The notes beneath the pieces were generated by a model that was not told the DNA's origin, made no database searches, and worked only from the letters and a program-made list of their open reading frames with translations. DNA of 64,000 nt, from NCBI GenBank assembly GCA_036426205.1, contig CM071568.1:42770723-42834722 (forward strand). Reading direction: 5' to 3'. The translations under genes and the position numbers were made by a program. The stretch comes from Ascaphus truei (Eukaryota > Chordata > Amphibia > Anura > Ascaphidae). This document shows positions 1-11,148 of this stretch, in pieces. Within the stretch, counting starts at the first letter, position 1; every line of letters begins with the position of its first letter.

Positions 1-182
1 TCTAGGCCGTGGGGGGGTGGGGGGGCGGGGGGGGGGGGGGAGGAGGGGAGGAGTGAAACCCCCAGGTGGGGGGGGGGGGGGGGGGGGTCGCACGGGGGCG
101 GGGGGGCGGGGGGGGGGGGTGGGGGGGGTGGGGGGGGGGGGGGCCGTTCGGGGGGGGGGGGGGGGGGGGGGGGGGAGGGGGT

Positions 183-214
<32 letters not shown>

Positions 215-225
215 CGGGGGTGTGA
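1..225. repeat. Poly-G low-complexity tract
   Basis: About 225 bases are almost only G, with scattered single A, T or C. No coding or regulatory structure is visible. A G-homopolymer of this length at a sequence edge may be a real simple repeat or a sequencing/assembly artefact; the sequence alone cannot decide. Confidence 0.9.
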
Positions 226-1009
226 AAATATCGCAAACATTTAAATGATGCTTTTTATCTGTGCAAAATGCCCTGTTGAAGCTGAATTCAAATGTAGTCC
301 ATGTTTTAGAAATCTACAAAACAGAACAAACTATATTGTAATGTGACCGTGGATTCATTTTTTTTCTAACAGGTTAATAAACAGAGGAGCGGGACTTAGA
401 AATAGGACTTTTCTCTAATAACCTTCATTTTGACAAGCAATTCAGATATCTTTTCTGCAGTGCATAAAAATGTACGTGTCTATGCAAGTTTATTAAAAAT
501 AATATATAAAGCTGCGTGAAATGTTTATTATATGTTAATTTTAAGTTTTCCTCCGCTAAAGCTTGCACTTCAAAGGATGTGCTGCCGGGTTGTATTCAGT
601 CCATGTGCTGCACACAAATGTTTTGAAATGCAGACGTTTTGATCATGGGTAAAAGTGAGGTCTATTGCTGGTTATTAGAAGTGGTCCAAGTTTAGTGGTA
701 TAGCTAAAAAATAATTATTTGTGTAGCAGATGTACTGCTACTTTCTCATTGACAAACCAATAGTTTCACTTAATTGTTTTTAAACTCTTTCTTTATTGAA
801 AACTTTAGGAGTTTTTCCAAAAACACACAAAGGGAAGGTGAGAAGGAGTTACAGGAAGAAGAAAGGGATGTGGGAAAGATGGGGGTGTGCAGGGCCGACT
901 GGATGGCGGTTCCATCAATCAGCCTGCATGCCACGTCAAGGCTTACAAATGCTTTGGCCAAAGGGTTTAACAAAATACCCTTTTTCATGAGATTATTATT
1001 TTATCTTAG
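226..1009. other. AT-rich stretch, nothing identified
   Basis: I recognise no gene or known repeat. The short open frames at 770-1034 on both strands overlap one another and have no recognisable motif. Read on the minus strand, the segment ends in an AATAAA-type run near 795-800, so it could be the 3' end of an old retrocopy, but nothing else supports this. Confidence 0.4.
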
Positions 1010-2050
1010 TGTAGCCCTCTTACAACCACCCTAAGTGAGATTGGGGTGTGTAGGTGTATCTGACTACTTCTCAGTGTGGTGCTATACCTGTTGGCTCACA
1101 GGAGGGCTGAGCTTCCGCCATGGGGAACCTGGGGCATTTATACTAGGGATACTTACTTCCAACGATGCAGTGCCTCCACCTGCGATGGCTCCCACCAGAG
1201 GGGGAGTGGTTCCTCGCAGAACAATCACAATAATCGATACTCACACAGATATATATATTAACTAGGGACTTTACTGAACATGCAAGAAAACATATCATAA
1301 CATCATAACCTGTGTCCCTCTCTAGAGGAGACACTTACTGCGTCGCGCAGGACGCTTCCCCGACACTAGGTGATCCCACCCAGTGTCCCGAGAATCCCCA
1401 CCCAATGTCCCGCACTCTAGTAGAGAACGTGGGTGACTGCGCAGTCACTAATTAATGTGTTAGGCCAGTTGGTGCACATATATATTGAATACCTTCCGAG
1501 CACTCCGATGCTCGGGCCTGCAACACTCTTCTAAAAGGGTCAGACGTGCGATGCATCCATCTGATCCTATCCAGGTACTTCTCCAGGAACCCCAACGAGG
1601 GTCCCACCGCTTCACGGGAACACAACCGTCTCACGGTAACAGCAACCGAATCACGGGAACAGCAACCGCCGCTATCCCTGTCTATCCCTAACTAACCCTA
1701 ACGTGACAGGAACCCTAACCTAGGGCCTGTCCCTGATGAACCACAACCTGGGGTGACTTGGGGAAATCTCCTAGGGCCTGCGGGGTAATAACCTGCCCCA
1801 CTCCCCTAACTCATCCCAGTCCTGACTCTCACTGAACACTAACACTAACACTAACACTAGCAGCTACGCACTGCAAACTTCGGAACGCGTACAGCAACTT
1901 GCTGCACACTAGCACTATGCCTTCTTGTCAGGCCTCACAGCACTGCCAGCCGTGACCCTGACAAGACAGCACACACACACACACTAAGGGCAGCGTCCCT
2001 ATCTGGGCCGTCCCTCAACACTTACCCACTAACCTGGTGAGGAGTTGAGG
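1010..2050. mobile_element. LTR-like repeat fragment, mosaic
   Basis: It begins with a TGTAGCCC-type terminus at about 1010 and shares landmarks with LTR pieces elsewhere in the window: an ACCTGTTGGCTCACAG-like block (1087), a 'GTGCCTCCACC' block (1170) and a following strong-stop-like region. From about 1350 it shares a 'GGTGATCCCACCC...GAGCACTCC...CCTGCAAC' block with 37145-37365. The part at 1585-1650 contains degenerate short repeats of a CACGGGAACAGCAACC type, and 1835-1860 is a short (ACACTA)n run. No internal coding domain is attached. Its relation to the later copies is visual similarity only. Confidence 0.45.
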
Positions 2051-3795
2051 CCTTACTTGGGATGTGGGGGACCTTACTCGATGCAGGAGCTGCACATGCT
2101 CTCTGCACCCTTCCTTCCCTCACAGCTCCCCAGCTTCAACTGTAACTCGGCAAGAGCCGATTGCGCATGCTCACCCGGCAGGAGCTCATCCTGTGCACGC
2201 GCAATCTGTTCTTGTCAGCTGCGCATGCGTCATCGATGTGGGTTGTTCGCACATGCTCGGTCCGCTCCGACTGTTCACGCATTTGCAGTCGGCGCGGGCC
2301 TTTCGTGCATGTGCAAAAATTGTTTCAGGTTTGACTGGGGAAAAATGGTTGCCCTATCCACTGTTCCTCATCATGGCGCCGCGACGTCAAATGGCGTCAC
2401 GTTGCCATGTCACGTGACATCGTGACGCCATGTGCCATGATGAGGGACCGTGCAAGAATAGATGGCAAAGGAGAAGATAAGAGATCCCGCACCACACATC
2501 TGCACCGAGCCCCGCAGTATTCCCAGCCGCCACTGGGGGCATGGTACATATCCTATACATTTTTACAATTTCAATAAGTACAGTAAAACATTCTCTGGTA
2601 TTAAAAGCGGGGCACACGTGGATTGAACTCTCCAGAAAACAAACAGAAGGTAGAATTCCCCCGTGAATATTAAATATGCCGGCGGGCTTTTCCACTTTAT
2701 TTTCCAAGAAAAAATATTTTAGGAAGACTTTTTTGCTCTCTGCTTTAAGAGCACAAACATTTTGTGAATCCTTTCTAAAATAAGACCCAAAAAGCTTGCA
2801 TCCAGTAATGTTGTTGTATCTGACACAGAACCACTGCTTTTTCTAAGGCGCGTGGCCTCTGTGTACATGATACATAGTAACAGGCAATGATGCGTTTAAT
2901 ATCTGATACTGTATGAAGTGTTTCAAAATGACATTACTGATCTATTCTCAGTATAAAATGTATGGAGGGGTATTTATAACTCCTCTTCCAACAGGCCCAC
3001 TTATTCTATATGATTTATATGTGGAATCCCTCTGAAAAAAAAACAGCAAAACCTGAGATCGCAAAAGCACTCAAACTAATCCCCATCCTGTTTTTAATAT
3101 CTCCCTACAAATACATTACATCATTAAGCAGCAACATTGTTCTTGCTTAACCCCTGTTTTGCCGGAGAGGCCTGCCACCTATCTCTTTGCAATTGTTTTG
3201 CAACAAGTTGCTGGCCCTTCCGGAAAGGAAGGTGTTAAAAAGGGGCAAATGGCAGCAAGTAGTACCCACTATAAAGCATCGACTGCCAATGCTTGTGGTG
3301 GGGTGATATTTAACCCCTTTGCTGCTAGAGCCATATGCCCCTGGCACTGAACAGAGTTAATGTTTTGTGGTGCAGGGAAGTACAGTTGGAGCCACTGGTG
3401 ATTAAGTATTCAAGGTGCACGTTTGCCTTTGCTGCTGTAACATTAAATAAGTATATTTATCCTGGGTTTCTAAATGAAAACATGCTGGGCCACATAAAAA
3501 TGTTTAACTCAAAGAGAAAAACATATCTTAATTTGTCTTTGTTCATTAGAACATAAGGGCGCTAATCTTTATCACACCTTTAATCCCATTCCTGTACAGT
3601 AACTGGGAGTGGAGGTGTGCTAAAGCTTAGCATTCTTTTGTGGATCTGTGCCAAGGTATTTAAAATGTTTTAGAAGTGACCCTGTATGCCGGGGTTTCTC
3701 AGCTGGCGGCCCACGGGCCAAAAACAACCAATAAATGGCCTAGATGTGGCCCTCGGACTCTCTGCTCCTGCTAATTTCATACGAGTTGCTTAGGC
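2051..3795. other. Unassigned sequence with CpG-rich part
   Basis: 2055-2460 is GC/CpG rich, with a local palindromic block around CATGTCACGTGACATCGTGA (2406-2425). The rest is AT-rich with no recognisable gene. Open frames at 2045-2425 and 2387-2707 overlap on opposite strands and show no domain. I see nothing else in this stretch. Confidence 0.4.
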
Positions 3796-4173
3796 CAGCG
3801 GTGTCGCAAACTGGGGGGCGGGAGAATTTCTAGGGGGGGGCGCGGGTGGTTACAGAGGCCCCGCGCTCTTCCCCACGGCATTTAAATTAAATTCCGGGGG
3901 AGGCGTGAGGCCTCTGTAACTAACTTACCTGCTGGCAGCCGGATCTTCGGCGATGCGTCACCATGGCAACGTGGTGTCAAATGATGCTGCGGGGTCATGT
4001 CATGTGACGTCACACGTCACCAGGGCAACGCGTGTCAAATGACATGGCGGGGTCCCACGACGTGACATCACGTGACCCGCGACGTCATTTGACGCCGAGT
4101 CATTGGAGAGTGGGGGTGCGAACGCTGCGGCTCCCGGGCAGGGGGGCACAGCTCAAGATGTTTGCGTCCCCTG
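3796..4173. mobile_element. hAT-like MITE, copy 1
   Basis: A 378-bp element starts CAGCGGTG(T)CGCAAACTGG and ends GTTTGCGTCCCCTG, giving inverted termini of the CAGGGGTGCGCAAAC type. It is flanked by near-identical 8-bp duplications, GCTTAGGC on the left and GCTCAGGC on the right, as expected for the hAT superfamily. The interior is CpG-rich, with GTGACGTCAC-like blocks, and has no ORF. Shorter relatives lie at 30609-30914 and 31588-31847. Confidence 0.75.
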
Positions 4174-4220
4174 GCTCAGGCAACTAAGTGCAGTTTTTCA
4201 TACTGAAACTCACATGTAAG

Positions 4221-4625
4221 TTAAAGGAGCAATCTAATATAGAATTGAAGCAGGGCATCTCCGTAGCTGAACCCCATTAGTTTCAGCTCTGGAGACCCCT
4301 TACTTCTGGAGATACTTACCTCCGTGGTGCTGGTAACCATACCAGCTGACCAAGCAGGGATTTAAAGATTAAAGCTGCCACGTAGCCAATGAAAGCTACA
4401 TGGGCCAATAGGAAGCTGCTTGATGACGTCACGGCTTCCCATTGGTCCGCAAGGGCGAGAAATCTCTGAAAAGCTGACATATTGTGAACTCTGGTAGCCG
4501 AGTGGAGCGGTTACCGGCACCTAAATCGCAGGTAAGTATCTCCGGAAGCAGGAGGTCCCCGGAGCTGAAATTAACGAGGTTCAGCTTCGGAGAGCCCGTG
4601 CTCAACACTGTTTCCCCCTCCCTTC
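4221..4625. mobile_element. TTAA-ended (piggyBac-like) MITE, copy 1
   Basis: It begins at a TTAA followed by AGGAGCAATC and carries inverted 'GTTTCAGCTCTGGAGACCCC' and 'GGAGGTCCCCGGAGCTGAA'-type blocks around a CCAATAGGAAGC/GCTTCCCATTGG core. A relative at 22750-23143 ends GGATTGCCGC(TTTAA), the inverted counterpart of this start. TTAA targets are typical of piggyBac-type elements; assignment to that superfamily is inference. The 3' end of this copy is unclear. Confidence 0.5.
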
Positions 4626-4639
4626 CTGGGAGATGTTGC

Positions 4640-5023
4640 TGCTGCTACAGGTGTTTGTTGTGCGTGCATACCTGTGAGGGTCAGGAGAGCTGAGTGGTCC
4701 GTGATGTTGTGGGGAACAGGAAAGGCTTTTGGTGATCTTGATGTTCAACTCAGGGTGTCAGCGCCTCCAGCTTCAGTGGGCTCCAGTATTCTCAGAGACA
4801 CCCCTGCCCAAGAGACTGTAAACTCAGGCAGGGATATAGGAAAAGGGATACTTTATTGTTGCAGTCACTGCAGATGTTATACAGCGGATGCAGATGGCTA
4901 TCAGAGGGTCCCAGGCCTCTGGATGGTGCTTGGCCCTCTGGTATTCTTGAGGCCTTAATCTCTCTTAACCAGCCAGCCCATGAGTGGGCCTGGCTCACTC
5001 CCAGCCGGGAGGAGCACCTGCCT

Positions 5024-5060
<37 letters not shown>

Positions 5061-5250
5061 CCGCACACACACACTCCCCGCCTTTGAGCGCCCGCCCCGG
5101 CGCTCCCCCCCTTCCCCCCCCCCCCCCCCCCGCCCCCCAGAGCACTCTCTCTCCGGCTCAACCCCTCCGCCCCCCACAGGCCGCTCCCCCGGCTCCCCAT
5201 CACCGAGAGCGCTCCTCCGGCTCTCTCCGCCTCTCCCTTCACCGGCTTCT
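4640..5250 (-). mobile_element. LTR-like fragment with CA repeat and poly-C
   Basis: It shares, in the same order, a GAGCTGAG...GGTGATGG block, a 'CAGCGCCTCCA' block, a 'CTTTATT' block (an AATAAA on the minus strand) and 'AGCCGGGAGGAG' with the LTR at 16460-17195. It is interrupted by an (AC)n run at 5026-5075 and a C run at 5107-5131. Open frames here in both directions are translations of these simple repeats. The LTR would lie in minus orientation. Confidence 0.5.
5026..5131. repeat. (AC)n microsatellite and poly-C
   Basis: A near-perfect AC dinucleotide run covers 5026-5075, followed by a second short CA run and a C tract at 5107-5131. Confidence 0.95.
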
Positions 5251-5353
5251 ACCTGCAGCCAGAGGGGAGGGAGATGCGTGGCCAGGGTGTGAGATAAATG
5301 CGCCTCCGCCGCGAGCACCATCCGCCCAAGCTGCCCGAGAACTTCCCCCCCCC

Positions 5354-5700
5354 GAGGTAAACTGGGTGCACAAATTCCCTGGTGTGAATATAATAAAACT
5401 TACACATATATCTCTCTGTCAGCCTTACACATTCACCCACCATTCAATGGAGGGTGATGTCCAGACTGACACTGGGGTGTATTATACCTGCACTAATTGG
5501 AAAATTGGTAGGGGCTTGGTAACTGCTATGTAAAGCAGATGAGCCAATAAACCTACCCCTCGGGCCTTCAACTTTTCCAGCCAGGGCATTATTGGCCACT
5601 AATGCCCTGTTCTTCGGGGATTACTACTTAAATATGCATTTAGTGTAGGCAACAAAAAGAAAACAGCGCACAACGCCAAATAGTGAAGCAAGTAATAACT
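5354..5700. mobile_element. Repeat family A, partial copy
   Basis: This segment is nearly identical to 8765-9100, from a GAGGTAAACTGG start through CCACCATTCAATGG, CTAATTGGAAAATTGG and GCGCACAACGCC. The second copy continues into a long inverted repeat with a ribozyme-like spacer, whereas this one stops about 50 bp into the arm. No ORF of substance is present. Confidence 0.8.
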
Positions 5701-5867
5701 TATGTATTTTTGTACAGGACTCCTTGGAAGTACTATGTGGACCACGCAGAGGGGCAAGAGGAAGAACACACGCGCGGACAAGAGAAGAAAGAGGTACGGC
5801 GTAGGTACCCCCTCTACTACACTTCTACACAACAACACTCTACATTCTCTCCCACACGTTAACTTCA

Positions 5868-6005
5868 TCTCTCCGCCCCTTTACCCTGCTCTACCCCCCT
5901 CTCCCTTCTCCCCCCCCCTCCCTTCTCCCCCCCCCTCCCTTCTCCCCCTCCCCACTCTCCTGTCTACCCCCCTCCTGTCACCCATTCTCACCCCCTTTCA
6001 AGTAA
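5868..6005. repeat. CT-rich low-complexity region
   Basis: A pyrimidine-rich run contains repeated CCCTCCCTTCTCCCCC units. Confidence 0.85.
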
Positions 6006-6940
6006 AGTTACTGAGGTAAAACATTGTAATAAATAATATGATCAGTGACGATCTGGTTGCAAACAATTGTCAGCAAGTGTTACTATAAATAATGAAATGA
6101 TTGTAAGGTATAATTGCCAAAGACCATTAATGCAGCAATAGTCGACAGCAATAGCAGTACTCCGCCATTCCCCTGCCAACTACTCTCAATATGTGACACC
6201 AACTCGCGTGCGACAAATGCTGCCGACTGCGTTGCCATGCCCAAACGGGAACGTCAGTGACGTAACGCACTCAAAGGTAGTGCTCGTTCCATGACATGAT
6301 GACGCCACATAGTTACGGGTCATGCGGTCCCACAGTGTCATGCGACTTGACGCGCGTGTACGTACGTAGGAATCCCGTTTTAGTGCATGGCATCACCCCA
6401 AGTTCTAGTTCATTAAAAAAAAAAAACAAAAAATAGTCTCCGGGATTTGGACCGTCTAGGCTGAAAGTGCTGAGGACAAACCTGTGTAGCTGCCCTTGCT
6501 ACCAGTGCTGCCGTCCGCTTCCGCATGCTTGACAACCCCCCATGTGCGTGATCCAGATCCCATGTCGCTGCCCCGCTCCGTGCTGCCCGTCCTGTGCTTG
6601 CCAGCTCCCATGTTGCTTGCCCCGGGTAGCCGTTGCAAGGCACGCTACAGGCGCAGAACACGTAGGGTGAAAGAGGAAAGAGCAAGAGAAGCTTGCTAGG
6701 CAGTGCCGGGAACAAGTATCAAGCGTGGAAGATCCCAGCTGAAGGCTACACTGAACTGCTAGTTCAACCCACACTTCTCTGTCAACAATTCCCACTCTTC
6801 TCTTCTCTCTGATCACCCACACTCTTTCTCATACCGACTCATGGAATATGGAATTATACTTAGTTACCTATAGATTTAACTGCACTATACTTACAGCTGC
6901 AAATACAGCTATACTTGCTTTTTTTCCCAGATCGACTCAA
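6006..6940. other. Unassigned sequence
   Basis: It contains a CpG-rich part (6180-6380). The open frames at 6413-6822 overlap on both strands and carry no motif. Nothing recognisable was found. Confidence 0.35.
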
Positions 6941-7450
6941 GTTCAACTGGAAAGACATCGAAACCCCCTAACCCCAGATAAGTAGGGAACACTTCCCCCA
7001 ATGTATTAACATTACGGGAATGAGTGGTTTACCTGGACATTGCGGAGACCGCGGATCAGGTAAGATCCCAGGCAGGGGGATGATGCTTTTAGCATTATTG
7101 TCTCGCCGTAAGGGGACGTCCTAAGACGCGATGGTTAACGGGGTTCAGGAAACTAGTGCATTCACAGCTGCTGCTTTGTTATTGTTCTATGATCCGAAAT
7201 TTTTAAAAACAAACACACACACACACACCACACACACACCAGCACACACACACACACACACAGACACAGCACAACACACACCTAGTATGTACTTGTAATA
7301 CAAAAATAAAGTTTATGTAAAAACGAATGTTCTGAATAGGACTTTATTGAAATGTATTTTATTAATATATTTTATTTTTAAACGGGTTGGGGGCGGGACT
7401 AGGGCGGGGTTGGGGGCGAGAGATTTTTGGTAGGACGAGTAGATTTTTTG
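6940..7450. repeat. Diverged copy of the 3' part of the 26411-28547 element
   Basis: It shares an ordered set of blocks with 27990-28340: AGGTAGGGAACAC-like, GCGGATCAGGTAA(G/T)ATCCCAGGC, GGGGTTCAG, a TAATACAA-TAAA run, TTATGTAAAAA and a TAGATTTTTTG stretch. The order is conserved but identity is low. A CA repeat (7208-7280) lies inside. No terminal inverted repeat could be located for this copy. Confidence 0.5.
7208..7280. repeat. (AC)n microsatellite
   Basis: CA dinucleotide array with a few interruptions. Confidence 0.95.
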
Positions 7451-7523
7451 TGGTTCGGCGAGAGATTTTTGGTGATGTTGTCGAAACTGTAGTATGTATA
7501 TAAACTCATATATAGATGGACTA

Positions 7524-7529
7524 TTATAT

Positions 7530-7560
<31 letters not shown>

Positions 7561-7573
7561 AGCTAATATATAT

Positions 7574-7610
<37 letters not shown>

Positions 7611-7626
7611 GATATATATATATATG
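7524..7626. repeat. (AT)n microsatellite
   Basis: Interrupted TA dinucleotide array. The reverse-strand Ile/Tyr-rich open frames here are translations of it. Confidence 0.95.
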
Positions 7627-7959
7627 CGAAATAATAATATGCAACATATAGCCACGTATGCTGAAGAGGAAGGGCGAGAGACGCCGGGCAGTCACTAAGT
7701 TGACAACCCCCCTTCCCCTCCAAAACCCTCTGCGTTTGTGCACCCGGCCAATAGAACGAATCATCGCATCACTCCAATTTGCCTCAACCTAGTAATACGA
7801 ACTGGTGGACACTCATAAGTCTCCACTAAATCCTCCACAAACCGTTCCCTCACTTCAACCCACCCATCCCCTCCTAATAACCCAGGTTCCACACCCGTTT
7901 ACCATCTGTACCCCTCTGGCAGTCATTCTCATCGAGCCCACAGGCTGCACCCTTACTCG

Positions 7960-8293
7960 GGGCCATCACTGGCATGCCATTTCAAATATGCGGTAGACTT
8001 TAGCCGATGTTCTATAGACGGCAGGTCTGGCAACCCCGCCTTTCCCATATACCCAGCCAGAACAGCAATTCCATGCAGCTAATGGCGATTCTGGGAAAAG
8101 ACATGCAAATGAGCACAACAGTGTCACTTTTTGCCTCAATAACCATTTTTTAACATGGTTCCCTATAGGCTTAAGCTTGCTGCATGGTCACAGCTTTTGA
8201 GCACAGCCTAGGGTGAAGGTGCATACCCAGAAAACCACCCACAGACAGCTGTTTCGACTTGAGGGTCTCATCAGTGTGGGTGATTTTACTGGG
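7960..8293 (-). mobile_element. Hammerhead-bearing repeat family H1, copy a
   Basis: Read on the minus strand it runs from a hammerhead motif (8293-8226) into a 250-bp tail with the blocks AAGCTTAAGCC, ATGCAAATGAGC reversed, and CCGCCTTTCCC reversed. The same order occurs at 12345-12660 and, with drift, at 33535-33800 and 13711-13990. A plus-strand piece of the same tail follows at 8410-8640, so this locus is an inverted pair separated by an AT repeat. It has no ORF. It resembles small non-autonomous retrozyme-type repeats; this class assignment is inferred. Confidence 0.65.
8226..8293 (-). ncRNA. Hammerhead ribozyme motif H1-a
   Basis: On the minus strand: CTGATGA (8274-8268), stem II GAC/GTC, GAAA, then the self-complementary stem III ACAGCTGT and a GUC cleavage triplet. 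Stem I pairs AAAATCACCCACA with TGTGGGTGGTTTT (12 Watson-Crick pairs and one GU) and continues, after a single bulge, with CCCAG/CTGGG. All core positions fit the hammerhead consensus in type I topology. The palindromic stem III suggests cleavage as a dimer or in tandem transcripts. Catalytic activity is untested. Confidence 0.8.
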
Positions 8294-8295
8294 AA

Positions 8296-8396
8296 GCAAG
8301 ATAATATATATTATACTATATAGTATATAGATTATATAGATATATTATATATAGTATAATATATAAATATATATCTATAATTATTATATATATACA
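8296..8396. repeat. AT-rich (TA)n repeat
   Basis: Interrupted TA array between the two inverted pieces of family H1. Confidence 0.9.
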
Positions 8397-8409
8397 TCCA
8401 TGTAATGGA

Positions 8410-8640
8410 TATTCCAGGCAAAAGGTGTGACAACATTGTGTGCATTGATGTCATTTCCAGAATCCCTTGCTGCAGTGGGAGCACTGTATGCGAGGGTGAT
8501 AATGGGTGAAAGGCAGGGTTGCAGACCTGTCTAGACATGTGAATGTGCTCACAAGTGATATTCTTTATTGGCTATATGCTAACGGTAGAGGTTTTCTGTC
8601 GCCCTTTTCACCCACCATAACTTAAAATGTATGTGTAATA
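8410..8640 (+). mobile_element. Family H1 tail, plus-strand piece
   Basis: It contains CAGAATCCCTTGCTGCAGTG, GGCAGGGTTGCAGACCTGTC and a terminal CACCCACCATAACTTAA, the reverse complements of blocks at 12280-12450. It lacks the ribozyme part. With 7960-8293 it forms an inverted arrangement. Confidence 0.65.
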
Positions 8641-8764
8641 GTTGTCCTATGGACTGGTGAAAAAAAAGTGTTAAAGCCCTGAAGGGGTTAAATAAAGCAT
8701 GAGCTTATGTGAGTAGTGCAATTAAAATCTGGCTAAAGCCAGTATCATACTTACCTTTACTATA

Positions 8765-10390
8765 GAGGTAAACTGGTGGCACTAATTCCCTGGGGTGAAT
8801 ATAATAAAACTTACACATATATCTCTTCTGTCAGCCTTACACATTCACCCACCATTCAATGGAGGGTGATGTCCAGACTGACACTGGGGTGTATTATACC
8901 TGCACTAATTGGAAAATTGGTAGGGCTTGGTAACTGCTATGTAAAGCAGATGAGCCAATAAACCTACCTCGGGCCTTCACTTTTCCAGCCAGGGCATTAT
9001 TGGCCACTATGCCCTGTTCTTGGGGATTACTACTTAATATGCATTTAGTGTAGAACAAAAAAAAACAGCGCACAACGCCAAATAGTGAAGCAAGTAATAA
9101 AAAATGTAATACAATAATAGTGGGGTATAAAAATCTGCGTACATCAAATAGAGAAAACATAGCATTGGTGTATTTCACACTTGTTTACCACTCCAGGGTT
9201 GTGACAGGGAATCTGGTAATCAGCTTTCTCTGCAGGAGCTCTTGTGACACTCTTTGTCCAGCTGGAAGCTGCTTTCAAGGGAGTTCCTCAGCAGCAGTCT
9301 GGCTCCTCTGCAGGTTCGGCACCACTGGAAACGGGTTCAGGTGGCAGTATGCCTCTTCCAGGGTTTTTTTTCCCCTTTCTTACAGTCCTCTGTTTCTTCC
9401 TATGGAGATTAACATTTTTTCCAGCTGCAGCAGTGGCAGGGCAGTTCAGAGCCGATGGAGAGGCTCAGCCAAACACTTCCGCAAATGATGCGCCGACTGC
9501 ACAGCGTGCCACGATGTGTCGTGCACGTGGTGTAGCGGGGTGACAGTACAGTTCCCGTGGCAATAGTGAAGGAGCAGGAGAAAGTCCTTTAGAGTCTCTT
9601 ATAGCGGCGCAAAAAACCGCTTCAATCAGCAAAAAAAAACCCAAATGATAATGAATTAAATGCAGTACAGGGGATATTAAAAAAACAATATAATGGCATA
9701 GACTAAATACATCCAACGCGTTTCGTACATCTAAGTACTTCTTCAGGGAATGTTTTTTAATATCCCCTGTATCTGCATTTAATTCATTATCATTTGGTTT
9801 TTTTTTTGCTGATTGAAGCGGTTTTTGCGCCGCTATAGAGACTCTAAAGGACTTTCTCCTGCTCCTTCACTATTGCCACGGGAACTGTGACGTCACCCCG
9901 CTACACCACGTGACGGAGCGACATCGTGGCACGCTGTGCAGGCGCATGCAATTGCGGAAGTGTTTGCTGAGCCTCTCCATCGGCTCTGAACTGCCCTGCC
10001 ACTGCTGCAGCTGGAAAAAAATGTTGAAATCTCCATAGGAGAAACAGAGGACTGTAAGAAAGGGGAAAAAAAACCCTGGAAGAGGCATACTGCCACCTGA
10101 GACTCGTTTCCAGTGAGTGCCTGAACCTGCAGAGGAGCCAGACTGCTGCTGAGGAACTCCCTTGAAAGCAGCTTCCAGCTGGACAAAGAGTGTCACAGAG
10201 GCTCCTGCAGAGAAAGCTGATTACCAGATTCCCCTGTCTACAACCCTGGAGTGGTAAACAAGTGTGATATACACCAAATGCTTATGTTTTCTCTATTTGA
10301 TGTACGCAGATTTTATACCCCACTATTATTGTAATACATTTTTATTATTTGCTTCACTATTTGGCGTTGTGCGCTGTTTTCTTTTTGTTT
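8765..10390. mobile_element. Repeat family A with giant palindrome
   Basis: A 288-bp left extension (8765-9052, matching 5354-5640) is followed by inverted arms 9053-9686 and 9752-10390 around a 65-bp spacer. Both arms start and end in the AACAGCGCACAACGCCAAAT block. They differ by scattered substitutions and small indels. The spacer carries a hammerhead motif on the minus strand. The open frames in the arms at 9120-9543 and 9870-10196 are arm translations with no recognised domain. The architecture of extension, arm, ribozyme spacer and arm recurs at 52433-53677. Confidence 0.8.
9709..9753 (-). ncRNA. Hammerhead ribozyme motif in palindrome spacer
   Basis: Minus strand: intact CTGAAGA box (9746-9740), one extra A, stem II GUAC/GUAC with loop UUAGAU, GAAA, self-complementary stem III ACGCGU and a GUU triplet. 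Stem I is ACAUUCC with GGAUGU, six pairs with one bulged U. All invariant core bases are present. The additional A after A9 is shared with several other copies in this window; an extra nucleotide at this position is known from a viroid hammerhead. Confidence 0.72.
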
Positions 10391-11148
10391 CCATTTCTTA
10401 GAGTGTGTGGGGTGCTGAGCCACCCCCAATGTTTATAGCAGCAGACGCCCTTATCAACCACACGGTTATGATATAATTTTTTATATAATCACTTATTCAC
10501 TTGGTATTGTGGTTTATATAGTTTATTTATGGTTTAGTCACTGCACTTTATTTATCTATATATAAGTAGGAGTTAGATAGTAGCGCACAGTTTATTCTTG
10601 TCCTTTCACTATTTAGTGTAGGCACCTGCTGAAATGGCGGTTACCTAGACGAGATTAGCCGGCTTGAATAATGTATTGATCAAAAGATGCTACTAAATGA
10701 CTCCTTTGTTATTAGACTTGGGATCAAAATGTAGCATTCCACTAATACATTGCAAATCCTGGTCTCCTCCCTAATTGGTTTGAATGTTTGTTTTCCATAA
10801 ATACAAGGTCAATTATTTTCCTAGCTGCGTACTCGATATAGGGAGGAGAGCAGAACTTGTGCGTTTGTTTTCCAAATACCATCATGCTTTGGTAACTGCT
10901 CATGGCTCATGTCCTCCCTATTGTGATGTCAATGTGTTGACTTTGATGTTCATGATGATATATATTTTTATGTTGACCTGAACAAAAGTCTAATAGGTGA
11001 AATGCATTTTTGTACTGACAATAAAATGTATAGGCACCAAAAAAGGATACATATGAAAAAAAGGAATACATGCAAAATTGTGAATAACAGGCGAAAGAGC
11101 CTGAAAGAACTTCATACACTGTTTTTATATACACTATACTACAGTATA
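10391..11148. other. Unassigned AT-rich sequence
   Basis: A short block near 10580-10625 resembles the GCGCACA...TTTAGTGTAGG motif at the end of family A. No gene or other repeat was recognised. Confidence 0.35.

Noticed and set aside
1672..1730. Interstitial telomeric repeat (CCCTAA)n
   Set aside because: Only a few imperfect CCCTAAC words inside an LTR-like region; not a TTAGGG array.
4856..5533. 225-codon Pro/His-rich plus-strand frame
   Set aside because: Spans an LTR fragment, the AC array and poly-C; no domain and no conserved start.
9120..10196. Paired MTLFVQLEAAFKGV frames on opposite strands as genes
   Set aside because: They are the two arms of the palindrome read outward-in; the frames diverge and have no family match that I recognise.
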